This document shows, piece after piece, positions 1 to 6,384 of a DNA stretch of 20,230 bases. The DNA comes from a virus. The stretch's first letter is position 1. Every line of letters starts with the position of its first letter. A program made the translations under genes and the position numbers. Below the pieces are notes generated by a model. It was not told the DNA's origin. It ran no database searches and was given only the letters and a program-made list of their open reading frames with translations. The stretch lies in IMG/VR virus record IMGVR_UViG_3300005511_000100, positions 1 through 20,230 of that record; one strand, given 5' to 3'.

Positions 1-1448
1 TAGTCGCGCTCCATGCCCAGGCTGTACTCCATGGCCGTTCCCGCGATGGCTTGCTCCTTCGCGTAGCCGTCTTTGTCGGCGGCGAGCTTGGCGTCCCATT
101 CATGAATACGGCTCTTTTCCTTGTCGCCCTTGTCCTTGCTGAAGTCGTACGTCGGGCCGCCGGAAATCGTCTTGTCCTTGATCTCGGCCTGCTTGGATGG
201 GCCGCGCATCACAATCGCGTCCAGCCGTTCCTTGCCGGCCTCTGCGATGCCCTTCATCTTGTCCCAGTGCTTCTTCTGGATGTCCTCAATAATCTCGGTC
301 CCGGCCTGCCATGCCTGCTTAGCGCCGGAGAAGTCGCCATGCAGCGCTCGCTCGGCGGTATTGGCCATCCGCATGAGGTTGGCGACCAGCAGCTCGACGT
401 AGCCCTTGATGGCCTGGATGACTTCCTGGACCGTGACCTTGAACGCCAAAACAATGATTTCGATCACCTTGAGGCAATTGCCAAAGAACTCTAACGCCGT
501 TGGCGTCTCGCCGCCCATCACTTCCGAGATCAGATCTCCAATTGCCGTAAAGCCGTCCCGGATGTCGTTCCAGAGGTCCATTACCAGCTCGGAGCAGCTG
601 GACATCAGCTCCTCGATGGATTCCAGCACCATCGCCATGACCTTGCCGGCAGCCGGCGCCTGGCTGCTCATCCAACCGCCCAACTTGACGAACGCCGGCA
701 GCAGCGCATTGCCGGCCTGCACCTCCAGGGAGGTGATGACCAGCTTCATATCGTTGATGGACTCCTTGTACTTCTTTGTGTTGGCGACGCCTTCCTCGCC
801 AACAACCAGGCCGAGATCCTTGGTCTTTTGTTCCGCTGCCTTGATTTCCTCGGTCGTCAGCTTCAACGTACCACGCACGTCGTTCCAGGACTTGCCGTAG
901 ATCTCCGTGCCGGCGATGTTCTGCTCGATGGGATTCTTGATTTCTTTGAGCTTGGCATTCACCTCGCCCATGATTTCCAGGGTCGGGCGATATTGGCCGT
1001 TGGCGTCTTTCACCTTGACGCCCAGCTTTTCGTAGGCGTCGGAGTTGGTGGCGATCTGCTTAGCCATTTTCCCGGCCGCCAGCGTGACCGTTTCGGAATC
1101 GATGCCCAGGTGGCGCATGGCGACCATCATCACGCTGGCGCGCTCGGTGGTGATGCCCATTTGGGTTGCCAGCTTCTTCGCTTCGCCGTTCCATTCGTTG
1201 GCCTTGCCGATCACCTCTTTGAAGGCCGCGCCGCCGGCGATCACGCCCGACATCTTCCCGAACCAGCCGGTGACCGAGGACAGGACTCCCGATACCTGGC
1301 CAAGGCTCGACTGGATCTGCTCCATGCTGGAGGCGATGCTCTTGGCGGCCGTGCGGGCTGTTTCCGCAGCCTTGTTCATGCCGGCTTCAAAGCCGGCGGC
1401 ATTGGCCGAGATTACGTACTCGGTGGCACTCTTGTCGTTGTCTGCCAT
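1..1448 (-). CDS. Phage tail tape measure protein (N-terminal part, runs off window)
   Basis: The minus-strand frame is open from an ATG at 1448 to the left window edge, giving at least 482 residues with no stop. The product begins MADNDKSATEYVISANAAGF, typical of tape measure proteins, which start with a short beta segment and then long alanine-rich helices. A long helical region with Lys/Glu-rich stretches follows, and hydrophobic segments occur around residues 320-350 (an IIVLAFKV stretch). Tape measure proteins set tail length, act as a scaffold for tail tube polymerisation and are ejected during DNA entry. Its position directly after the tail tube and tail assembly chaperone genes is the standard siphovirus order and supports the call. 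A hairpin terminator lies between it and the chaperone. The C-terminal part is outside the window, so total length and any lytic domain cannot be judged. Confidence 0.85.
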   Translation of the reverse strand, partial: MADNDKSATEYVISANAAGFEAGMNKAAETARTAAKSIASSMEQIQSSLGQVSGVLSSVTGWFGKMSGVIAGGAAFKEVIGKANEWNGEAKKLATQMGITTERASVMMVAMRHLGIDSETVTLAAGKMAKQIATNSDAYEKLGVKVKDANGQYRPTLEIMGEVNAKLKEIKNPIEQNIAGTEIYGKSWNDVRGTLKLTTEEIKAAEQKTKDLGLVVGEEGVANTKKYKESINDMKLVITSLEVQAGNALLPAFVKLGGWMSSQAPAAGKVMAMVLESIEELMSSCSELVMDLWNDIRDGFTAIGDLISEVMGGETPTALEFFGNCLKVIEIIVLAFKVTVQEVIQAIKGYVELLVANLMRMANTAERALHGDFSGAKQAWQAGTEIIEDIQKKHWDKMKGIAEAGKERLDAIVMRGPSKQAEIKDKTISGGPTYDFSKDKGDKEKSRIHEWDAKLAADKDGYAKEQAIAGTAMEYSLGMERD

Positions 1449-1464
1449 GGCGGCACTTCCAAAT

Positions 1465-1491
1465 AAAAACGCCCACCTGGTCAGGCGGGCG
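1465..1491 (-). terminator. Rho-independent-type hairpin before the tape measure gene
   Basis: Read on the minus strand, an 8-bp GC-rich stem (1484-1491 pairing with 1470-1477, one G-U pair, 6-base loop) is followed directly by five T residues. It overlaps the stop codon of the frameshifted chaperone extension and lies 17-43 bases upstream of the tape measure ATG. It may be a partial terminator that lowers tape measure transcription relative to the tail tube. Confidence 0.6.
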
Positions 1492-1753
1492 GGAACATTT
1501 CTAACAAGTCGTCGGCGTCCAGCTCGGCTTCCTGGCCTCCTAGGGTAGGAGCCTGGTAGCCGACCTGTGCCGCGACCAATAGGTGTACTGGCGGATGCAG
1601 ACGCCAGTACTCGGTCTGAGCGAGTATCGAGGGGATGTCCCACTCAGACCACGCCTGCTGCGGCGTGCATCCAGTGCTGGCTACCAGGTGTGCGATCAGG
1701 CCGTCGAGTCCGGCCCCATCATTTCCGCCTGCACTCGCCGCTGCATCTCCTTT
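1481..1753 (-). CDS. Tail assembly chaperone C-terminal extension reached by -1 frameshift (gpT-like)
   Basis: This frame has no start of its own. It is open through the end of the upstream chaperone gene and continues past that gene's stop (1696) to a TGA at 1481. The residues after that stop look like real protein: ASTGCTPQQAWSEWDIPSIL, then further aromatic-rich sequence and an acidic tail ending EMFPPA. Tail assembly chaperones of siphoviruses (lambda G/GT) are commonly made as a short form and a -1 frameshifted long form that contacts tail tube and tape measure. The shift needed here is -1. Candidate slip sites on the minus strand are A_AAG at 1750-1753 and G_GGG_C within 1712-1717; neither is a perfect X_XXY_YYZ heptamer. 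The exact site is inferred, while the open, protein-like overlapping frame is seen directly. Confidence 0.65.
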   Translation of the reverse strand, partial: KGDAAASAGGNDGAGLDGLIAHLVASTGCTPQQAWSEWDIPSILAQTEYWRLHPPVHLLVAAQVGYQAPTLGGQEAELDADDLLEMFPPA

Positions 1754-2148
1754 GCCTGGGCGACCAGGCCGGACATATTCAGCAACGCTTCCCACACGGG
1801 AAAGAAGTTGTCGTAGTCGATCAGCTGCTCGACGTCGTCCAACGTGATGCCTGGGTAGTTTCGCTGCAGGCTGGCCTGGGCCATCTTTGCCACCAGCTCG
1901 ATGTCGGGCAGGTTGCCGATGAAGACCGACTTGATCTCGTCCCGGAACTGCTTGACCGCTGCAGCGTTCAGAGGCGCGATGATGAAGGACTGGCCGGCCA
2001 ACGTGACTTCCTTGCCTGGGACGTGCAGCTCGCCTTGACGGCGCTCCGGCGCCACCCATTGGCTCGGGTCTAGTTCCGCCTTCGGTGCCGCCGCCGGGAC
2101 GCCGTGACCGAACAGGACCAGCAGCCATTTCAAGAATTTGACGATCAT
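1696..2148 (-). CDS. Tail assembly chaperone, short form (gpG-like)
   Basis: 150 residues. It sits between the tail tube and tape measure genes, which is the position of the tail assembly chaperone in siphoviruses. These proteins coat the tape measure and recruit tail tube subunits. The start at 2148 is chosen because its ATG overlaps the tail tube stop (ATGA) and is preceded by GGAG at 9 bases; a longer reading from 2163 would overlap more. The first 17 residues are hydrophobic. The central part (VTLAGQSFIIAPLNAAAVKQ onwards) resembles phage chaperone domains that process a tail tube partner, and the C-terminal part is helical. Near its end the -1 frame is open and protein-like. The family assignment rests mainly on synteny and the frameshift arrangement, since these proteins diverge strongly. 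Confidence 0.75.
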   Translation of the reverse strand: MIVKFLKWLLVLFGHGVPAAAPKAELDPSQWVAPERRQGELHVPGKEVTLAGQSFIIAPLNAAAVKQFRDEIKSVFIGNLPDIELVAKMAQASLQRNYPGITLDDVEQLIDYDNFFPVWEALLNMSGLVAQAKEMQRRVQAEMMGPDSTA

Positions 2149-2897
2149 TCGCTTGCACTCCATTTCCAGACCACGCCGGAGTCATCCGCCAGCGCGCTCA
2201 TATCCAGTTCGGGGATCATGAAATCTTCCTGCTTCGAAGACATGGCCAACTTGGAGCTGGTCACGTTCGGGAAGGACATCGTCAGCACCTTGCCGTTGCG
2301 CTTCATGCTGAAGTCCAGGCGGAAAGTCGGCGTCAGGCCCATCGGCAAGTTGCGCACGGTCAGAAGCTGCCCTTGATTGCTATCAATGATTTGGTAATCA
2401 ATGAAGATCGTGCGGCCTACGTCGCCAGCGTTGAAGGTATATTGGCCGTTGCCGTCGGTGGTGTATTCGCCGGTCTTGGGGGCGGTCGCAACGCGGATCA
2501 TCGGTGTACCCAGCGCATCGATGCGCACGCCCAGGTTCGCAAAGAACGTCGAGCCCGCCGGCGGTGCCACCGTTACCGTGGCCGCCGCTGCCTGGCCGAC
2601 TTCATCCTTGACCGAGGTAATCAAGCCCTTGACCGCCGATTGACCAAAGAAGCCGGCGGTGAAAGGCAGCATGTTGATATGGGCAAACTTGGCCTTCAAG
2701 CCGATCTTGCCCTTGCCACGGCCGCTGTCGACCGGGAAGCTACTCGTCCCGTACAGCAACTTTTCCTCGAACGAGGCATCGATGCCTACATCCTGCAGAA
2801 TGCCGAACTGAAACGGGGTTGGCGATGCATAGGCACTGCCGAAAGCGTCCTGCATGGGGGTCGCCCACAGAACGCCGGAACCAAAGTGACGCGCCAT
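2145..2897 (-). CDS. Major tail tube protein
   Basis: 250 residues, the usual size for a siphovirus tail tube subunit, which stacks in hexamers to form the DNA channel of the tail. It starts MARHFGSGVLWATPMQDAFG, with the early 'Phe-Gly-Ser-Gly' and 'Pro-Thr-Pro' pattern common in tail tube proteins. It continues with alternating beta strands (for example SFEEKLLYGTSSFPV and a KIGLKAKF strand near residues 65-72). A central region rich in Ala, Thr and Pro (about 105-125) is followed by beta-rich sequence with FIDYQIIDSN and LTPTFRLDFS. It lies between the tail terminator-like gene and the chaperone, as expected. Its stop overlaps the chaperone ATG, implying translational coupling. Confidence 0.8.
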   Translation of the reverse strand: MARHFGSGVLWATPMQDAFGSAYASPTPFQFGILQDVGIDASFEEKLLYGTSSFPVDSGRGKGKIGLKAKFAHINMLPFTAGFFGQSAVKGLITSVKDEVGQAAAATVTVAPPAGSTFFANLGVRIDALGTPMIRVATAPKTGEYTTDGNGQYTFNAGDVGRTIFIDYQIIDSNQGQLLTVRNLPMGLTPTFRLDFSMKRNGKVLTMSFPNVTSSKLAMSSKQEDFMIPELDMSALADDSGVVWKWSASE

Positions 2898-2915
2898 TGT
2901 TACTCCTAAAAACTG

Positions 2916-3353
2916 TTAAATTGAATGTGTGATGTCGTCCGAACTGGACAGGTAGATCAGGCGATAGGTGATGCTGTCGCAGCCGGCAGTCATGTCGCCT
3001 TCTTCGCTTTCCCACTTCCGGCCAGCCTTGCGCATGTCTACAACCATGTCACGCAGTTGGCCGTCGTGCATGAGAACCCGGTGAACGTCGATGACGATCG
3101 GATCTGCGGCGAGTCGCCAGGAGTCCGAGCGTACGAGGACGCTCACCGTAACGAGCGCCGTGTTCGAGTCGACGCCGTCACCAAAGACATTGCTGTCTTC
3201 GCTCTCAGGCTGTGCGACCACGATGCACGGCATCTCGTCTCTGGTGAACGCGGCTTCGCGCGACTCGAACACACGGTCCCCGGCGGACGTTGCATTCATC
3301 AGCGCGCCGACCATGCGGCTGACCACGCGGCTGCATACTGATTCGTTACTCAT
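2916..3353 (-). CDS. Tail terminator-like protein (gpU-like / minor tail protein)
   Basis: 145 residues. The mixture of an N-terminal helix and beta strands (PCIVVAQPESE, ALVTVSVLVRSDSW) followed by an amphipathic helix with IVIDVHRVLMHD is the pattern of tail terminator proteins, which cap the growing tail tube and join tail to head. These proteins typically contain a 'V-x-V-x-V-R...ID-x-H-x-x-L' stretch, which is visible here. It is encoded between the head-tail joining gene and the tail tube. The ATG overlaps the preceding stop (ATGA at 3350-3353), so it is probably translationally coupled. The call rests on synteny and fold-like pattern rather than a clear diagnostic motif. Confidence 0.65.
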   Translation of the reverse strand: MSNESVCSRVVSRMVGALMNATSAGDRVFESREAAFTRDEMPCIVVAQPESEDSNVFGDGVDSNTALVTVSVLVRSDSWRLAADPIVIDVHRVLMHDGQLRDMVVDMRKAGRKWESEEGDMTAGCDSITYRLIYLSSSDDITHSI

Positions 3354-3646
3354 GCTTTAGTGAGATTCAGTTGAGTGAACGCGCCGTCGTCGATCTGCTC
3401 GCATTCGCGCACGGTAAAGGAAACGCCGTCGACGGTGATTGCAGTGGTGAACTTGATGTCCAACTCCGCGACAACGGAGGTCTTGACCAGGACGGCGTAC
3501 ATGGTCGACTTGGAATTGAAGCCACCCACGCGGACCTCGGAATCGGGCTCCTCCTTGATGCCCAGGAAAGGCTTATCAGGGTGGCCCGCCACAACGCACG
3601 GCTTGCCGAACTCCCGCAGGAATACGTCGAGGTTTTCCGTGAACAT
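3350..3646 (-). CDS. Head-tail joining protein (gpFII-like)
   Basis: 98 residues, beginning MFTENLDVFLREFGKPCVVA. It is small and beta-rich, with successive strands (SKSTMYAVLVKTSVVAELDI, then AITVDGVSFTVRECEQID) typical of the lambda FII group of head-tail attachment proteins. These dock on the portal vertex after packaging and form the tail-binding surface. It lies after the capsid and two small genes and before the tail terminator-like gene, matching that role. The last four bases overlap the next start. Size is close to known FII-like proteins (about 100-120 residues). Annotation is by position and general character, not by a catalytic motif. Confidence 0.6.
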   Translation of the reverse strand: MFTENLDVFLREFGKPCVVAGHPDKPFLGIKEEPDSEVRVGGFNSKSTMYAVLVKTSVVAELDIKFTTAITVDGVSFTVRECEQIDDGAFTQLNLTKA

Positions 3647-3649
3647 GGC

Positions 3650-3823
3650 CTACTCCGAGGAAGCTGAAGCCGGCTGCATTGCGGCCGAATCGTCCACCAG
3701 TTCGACCTTTGCTGCATGCAAAGCGGCAACGTCGTCCGGCAGCTCGATAAGCTCGCCGGCGCCGAGAATTTCGGTCTCGGAAACGCGGAACGAGCAGCCT
3801 GGCTTAATGACATAGGTCTTCAT
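3650..3823 (-). CDS. Small phage protein, 57 aa, related to the upstream 102-aa protein
   Basis: A 57-residue frame from ATG 3823 to TAG 3650, fitting the gap between two genes with only 2-3 bases to each neighbour. The product begins MKTYVIKPGCSFRVSETE and continues ILGAGELIELPDDVAALHAA before a short Ala/Ser tail. The pattern (MK...V..G, then G-E-x-I-x-L-x-x-x-x-A-A-x-x-H-A-x-K-x-E) is shared with the 102-residue protein encoded just upstream. Small beta-rich proteins of this kind are frequent beside phage capsid and head-tail genes, but their function is generally not known. The tight packing and the related neighbour make it very likely a real gene. No catalytic or membrane features are visible. 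Confidence 0.75.
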   Translation of the reverse strand: MKTYVIKPGCSFRVSETEILGAGELIELPDDVAALHAAKVELVDDSAAMQPASASSE

Positions 3824-3825
3824 GT

Positions 3826-4134
3826 TCAGGCCGCCGGATCTTGGTTAGCGGATGCGATGGCCTGGGCGGCGACGATGGCCTGGGCCAGCAGCGCGTAGTC
3901 GATTGCGGCAGCTGCAGGCACAACTTGGACCGGCATCGGATGCTTGGAGGACAGGTATGCGTCGGACTTCTTGCATACCGGTTCCAGCTTGTGCGCATGC
4001 TGCGCGGCAGTCGCTTCGTCGAAATCAACTTCCTGGCCTTCGTAGTAGCTCGATTCCTGCACTTGTGGTTTGCCGCCGATCTCTACTACTTTGCGGTCGT
4101 GAACGACGAAGCCTTCGCGTACGATGAATTTCAT
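3826..4134 (-). CDS. Small phage structural-region protein, 102 aa, unknown function
   Basis: 102 residues starting MKFIVREGFVVHDRKVVEIG. The start has a good ribosome binding site (AGGAG, six bases before the ATG). The first 55 residues look like a small beta domain, including GQEVDFDEATAAQHAHKLEP. The C-terminal 35 residues are Ala/Val-rich (AAAAIDYALLAQAIVAAQAI), a probable helix. It lies directly downstream of the capsid gene behind a strong hairpin. It could be a head decoration, stabilising or head completion protein, but nothing in the sequence settles that. The N-terminal part shares a residue pattern with the next gene. Confidence 0.7.
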   Translation of the reverse strand: MKFIVREGFVVHDRKVVEIGGKPQVQESSYYEGQEVDFDEATAAQHAHKLEPVCKKSDAYLSSKHPMPVQVVPAAAAIDYALLAQAIVAAQAIASANQDPAA

Positions 4135-4157
4135 GTGTTACTCCTGAGTTGAATGGT

Positions 4158-4182
4158 GCGAGCGGCGCCCACCGCCGCTCGC
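4158..4182. other. Perfect 10-bp stem-loop between capsid and downstream gene
   Basis: GCGAGCGGCG at 4158-4167 pairs perfectly with 4173-4182 around a 5-base loop. No T tract follows on either strand, so it is not a canonical terminator. It lies 20 bases after the capsid stop and upstream of the next ribosome binding site. It may protect the 3' end of the capsid message or act as a processing or attenuation element. Confidence 0.5.
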
Positions 4183-4202
4183 GGGTTAAAGATGGCCAGC
4201 GA

Positions 4203-6320
4203 TTAGAAGCCTGGCGTCAGGGCATCGGACATGACCGAGAACGAGGCGCCATGGCGCACGCCGATGTCGGCGGTCTGGATGGCACGCAGCACGACGTCGC
4301 CCGACTTGAACAGGGTCGAATCGTAAGGGTTGATTGCGACTTCGATAGCGCCCCATTCCGCGATCAGAAGTTCCAGCCAGTTGCCGTAGATGATCTCGGA
4401 GCAGACGCCGACCGAAGTACCCTTCGTCAAGTTGCTGCGCAGCTGCTGCGACTCGCCATATGGCTTGCCCTTGATGCGATCCGGCGAGCCGGCAGTCAGG
4501 CCGCCTTGCGGGTCCCACAGATACTGGCCGGTGCTCGCCTTCAGGGTAGCCAGGTAGCCCAGCACTTTGCTGTTCATGGCAAACGCCATCGAGGTCTGCG
4601 CGGCGTTGGCCACACGCGGTGCGGTGTACAGCTTGATGATGTCGTCGAAGTCGACGTTCTTGCCGTTGGCGCCACCGATAACGGACAGGACACCGGCCTG
4701 GTTGGTGATGCCGGTCGGCGAGCCGCCAGCTCCGTTGCCCGACAAGGCTGCCAGGTCCAGGGCCAGCGCCATTTGCGCGATCAGGTCCACACGAGCCAGC
4801 ATTTCGATTGCCGGCGTCGCCTGCAGCATCATCATGCGGGAAATGATGCCCCAGCTGGTCAGGTTTTTCGGACGCAGCTGCACCTTATCGAAGGTCGCTT
4901 CGGACTCGGCGCCAGGCGTCAGCTCGCCGGCCCACGAAGCCTGCGCGCCGGTGATCTGGCGCGGGATATCGATGTTGCCCACCAGGCCGGACAGGAAGCG
5001 AGCGCCCAGGACCGGCGTCACCATCGCATTGCGCAGCACTTCGATGAAGCTGTCAGCCAGCAGCTCGGTAGCAACCAAGTTGCCACCAGTCGCCGGGGCG
5101 CCGACAGCGAAGGCGGAGCGCAGCTGCTGGTTCATGCGGCTTTGGCCGGCGATCAGCGAGAAAGCGCGCTGGTGCGCCTGGTCAGGAGCGAACGGCAGAT
5201 CGGAAGGCAGGAACATGCCTTCCGCCGAAGGGTTGCGCCCCAGTTGGCGTGCGATCTCGTTGGACACTTCGCGCTCGAACCCGGCATGTTTCCATTCCTT
5301 CGAGTGCAGGGCCTGCATACCGCGCAGCATCGAATAGCTACGGCGTTCCTTCTCGCTCATGTCCACGCGCGCGCCGGCCGCCGGGGTCTGCTTTTTCGGG
5401 TCATTCTCCAGGGCTTCCAGGAACGCGGAACGGGCGCCCTCGATACTAGTGCCGCCCTCGATCAGCAGCATCGCCAGGTCCTGGTTCTTCCATTTGTCGC
5501 CCAGGGCGCGGATCGCGGTCTGGCGTTCGCGTTCAGCGATGCGCATCTGCTCCTGCGTCAGGTGGATGACGGTCGGCGCGACGCCACCGCCGCCAGCTGG
5601 GGTATCGGCGGTAACTTGGTTCATCAGGATGTGCTTCTTTTTCATTGTGTCGTCCTCAACGATTACGGCAGGAGCCGGGGTGGTAGGGGTGGTAGTGCTG
5701 GGTTCAGTGCTGCGCACGCGCGTTTCGATACGCACGGCGCGGGCGTCTGCAGGAGTTGCAGCGCGCCCGACGCCGACAGTCGGGTCGGCAGGGATGGTGA
5801 CGAGCGAGATCTCGTACGCCAGCCAGCGCGGCGCGGTGTACGTGTCGTTGTCGCTGTAGCCGTTCGGGCTGTCGGTTTCGAGCACGTAATACTCGGGGTC
5901 GTACATGAAGGAGACATTGCGCAGGATGTTGTCCTGCACCATGCCCATCATTTCGTCGCCGCGTGCGGTCTTGGCGAAGCGCACGACGGCATGCCCGCGC
6001 TTGTCGGCGCCGATGGTCGCAGACTCAACGACGCCGATCACGTCGTCCGGGTTGTGGTTGAACAGCAGCGGGGCGCCGTCGTTCAACCGGGACAGGTCGG
6101 CCGCACCTGGTTCGTGAGACAGGATCTCCATTCCGAACCATCGCTCGACCGGCAGTTCGCTCGAAAAAGTCAGCACCAGGGTGCGGGCCTCCTCATCGAG
6201 CGCAGGCGCGTCTTGCGAACGGATCGACAGGAAGCGCCGCTGCGGCCCCAGCGCCGCGCCGTCGTCCAGTCGCTTGCGTACAGCTGGTTGTGCAGACGTC
6301 TGCACAGTTGGCTTTGACAT
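4203..6320 (-). CDS. Fused prohead protease / HK97-fold major capsid protein
   Basis: 705 residues combining two head genes. Residues about 30-190 match the HK97 prohead protease (U35) group: LLFNHNPDDVIGVVESATI at 85-103 with probable catalytic His89, and RNVSFMYDPEY at 134-144 with probable catalytic Ser137, then the usual WLAYEISLVTIPADPTVGVG segment. A Thr/Pro-rich linker lies at about 203-222. Residues 255-320 are charged and helical (delta/scaffold-like), and 355-705 are the HK97-type capsid (GGNLVATEL, DIPRQ, SWGIISRMMM and NPYDS are typical). The protease would mature the prohead and cut off the scaffold; the capsid part forms the shell. The start has GGAG six bases upstream. An internal in-frame ATG at residue 226 has its own ribosome binding site. 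Confidence 0.9.
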   Translation of the reverse strand: MSKPTVQTSAQPAVRKRLDDGAALGPQRRFLSIRSQDAPALDEEARTLVLTFSSELPVERWFGMEILSHEPGAADLSRLNDGAPLLFNHNPDDVIGVVESATIGADKRGHAVVRFAKTARGDEMMGMVQDNILRNVSFMYDPEYYVLETDSPNGYSDNDTYTAPRWLAYEISLVTIPADPTVGVGRAATPADARAVRIETRVRSTEPSTTTPTTPAPAVIVEDDTMKKKHILMNQVTADTPAGGGGVAPTVIHLTQEQMRIAERERQTAIRALGDKWKNQDLAMLLIEGGTSIEGARSAFLEALENDPKKQTPAAGARVDMSEKERRSYSMLRGMQALHSKEWKHAGFEREVSNEIARQLGRNPSAEGMFLPSDLPFAPDQAHQRAFSLIAGQSRMNQQLRSAFAVGAPATGGNLVATELLADSFIEVLRNAMVTPVLGARFLSGLVGNIDIPRQITGAQASWAGELTPGAESEATFDKVQLRPKNLTSWGIISRMMMLQATPAIEMLARVDLIAQMALALDLAALSGNGAGGSPTGITNQAGVLSVIGGANGKNVDFDDIIKLYTAPRVANAAQTSMAFAMNSKVLGYLATLKASTGQYLWDPQGGLTAGSPDRIKGKPYGESQQLRSNLTKGTSVGVCSEIIYGNWLELLIAEWGAIEVAINPYDSTLFKSGDVVLRAIQTADIGVRHGASFSVMSDALTPGF
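5643..5657 (-). promoter_or_regulatory. Internal ribosome binding site and in-frame ATG in the protease-capsid gene
   Basis: On the minus strand GAGGA (5653-5657) precedes an in-frame ATG (5643-5645) by seven bases. This would start a 480-residue product, MKKKHILMN onward, holding the scaffold and capsid parts without the protease. It lies exactly at the linker between the two domains, where a separate capsid start would be useful. Use of the site is inferred. Confidence 0.55.
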
Positions 6321-6330
6321 TCAAAACTCC

Positions 6331-6365
6331 AAAAGAAAAGGCCGCCGAACTTGCATTCGACGGCC
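6331..6365 (-). terminator. Rho-independent-type terminator between portal and protease-capsid genes
   Basis: Read on the minus strand, a 10-bp stem (6356-6365 with 6340-6349, one G-U pair, loop of six) is followed by TTTTCTTTT. It lies between the portal stop (6385) and the capsid gene ATG (6320). It is inside the late operon, so read-through would need antitermination, or the capsid gene must have another source of message. Confidence 0.65.
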
Positions 6366-6384
6366 TCGTGTTGGTGAAGCGGGG

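Noticed and set aside
1567-2073. Plus-strand 168-residue frame opposite the tail chaperone
   Set aside because: It lies opposite a gene with consistent synteny and coupling, and the translated product shows no recognisable pattern.
4149-6317. A 722-residue plus-strand open frame covering almost the whole capsid gene
   Set aside because: It is exactly antisense to a well-identified gene, rich in His, Arg and Gln with no recognisable domain. Long antisense frames are common opposite GC-rich genes with regular third-position use.
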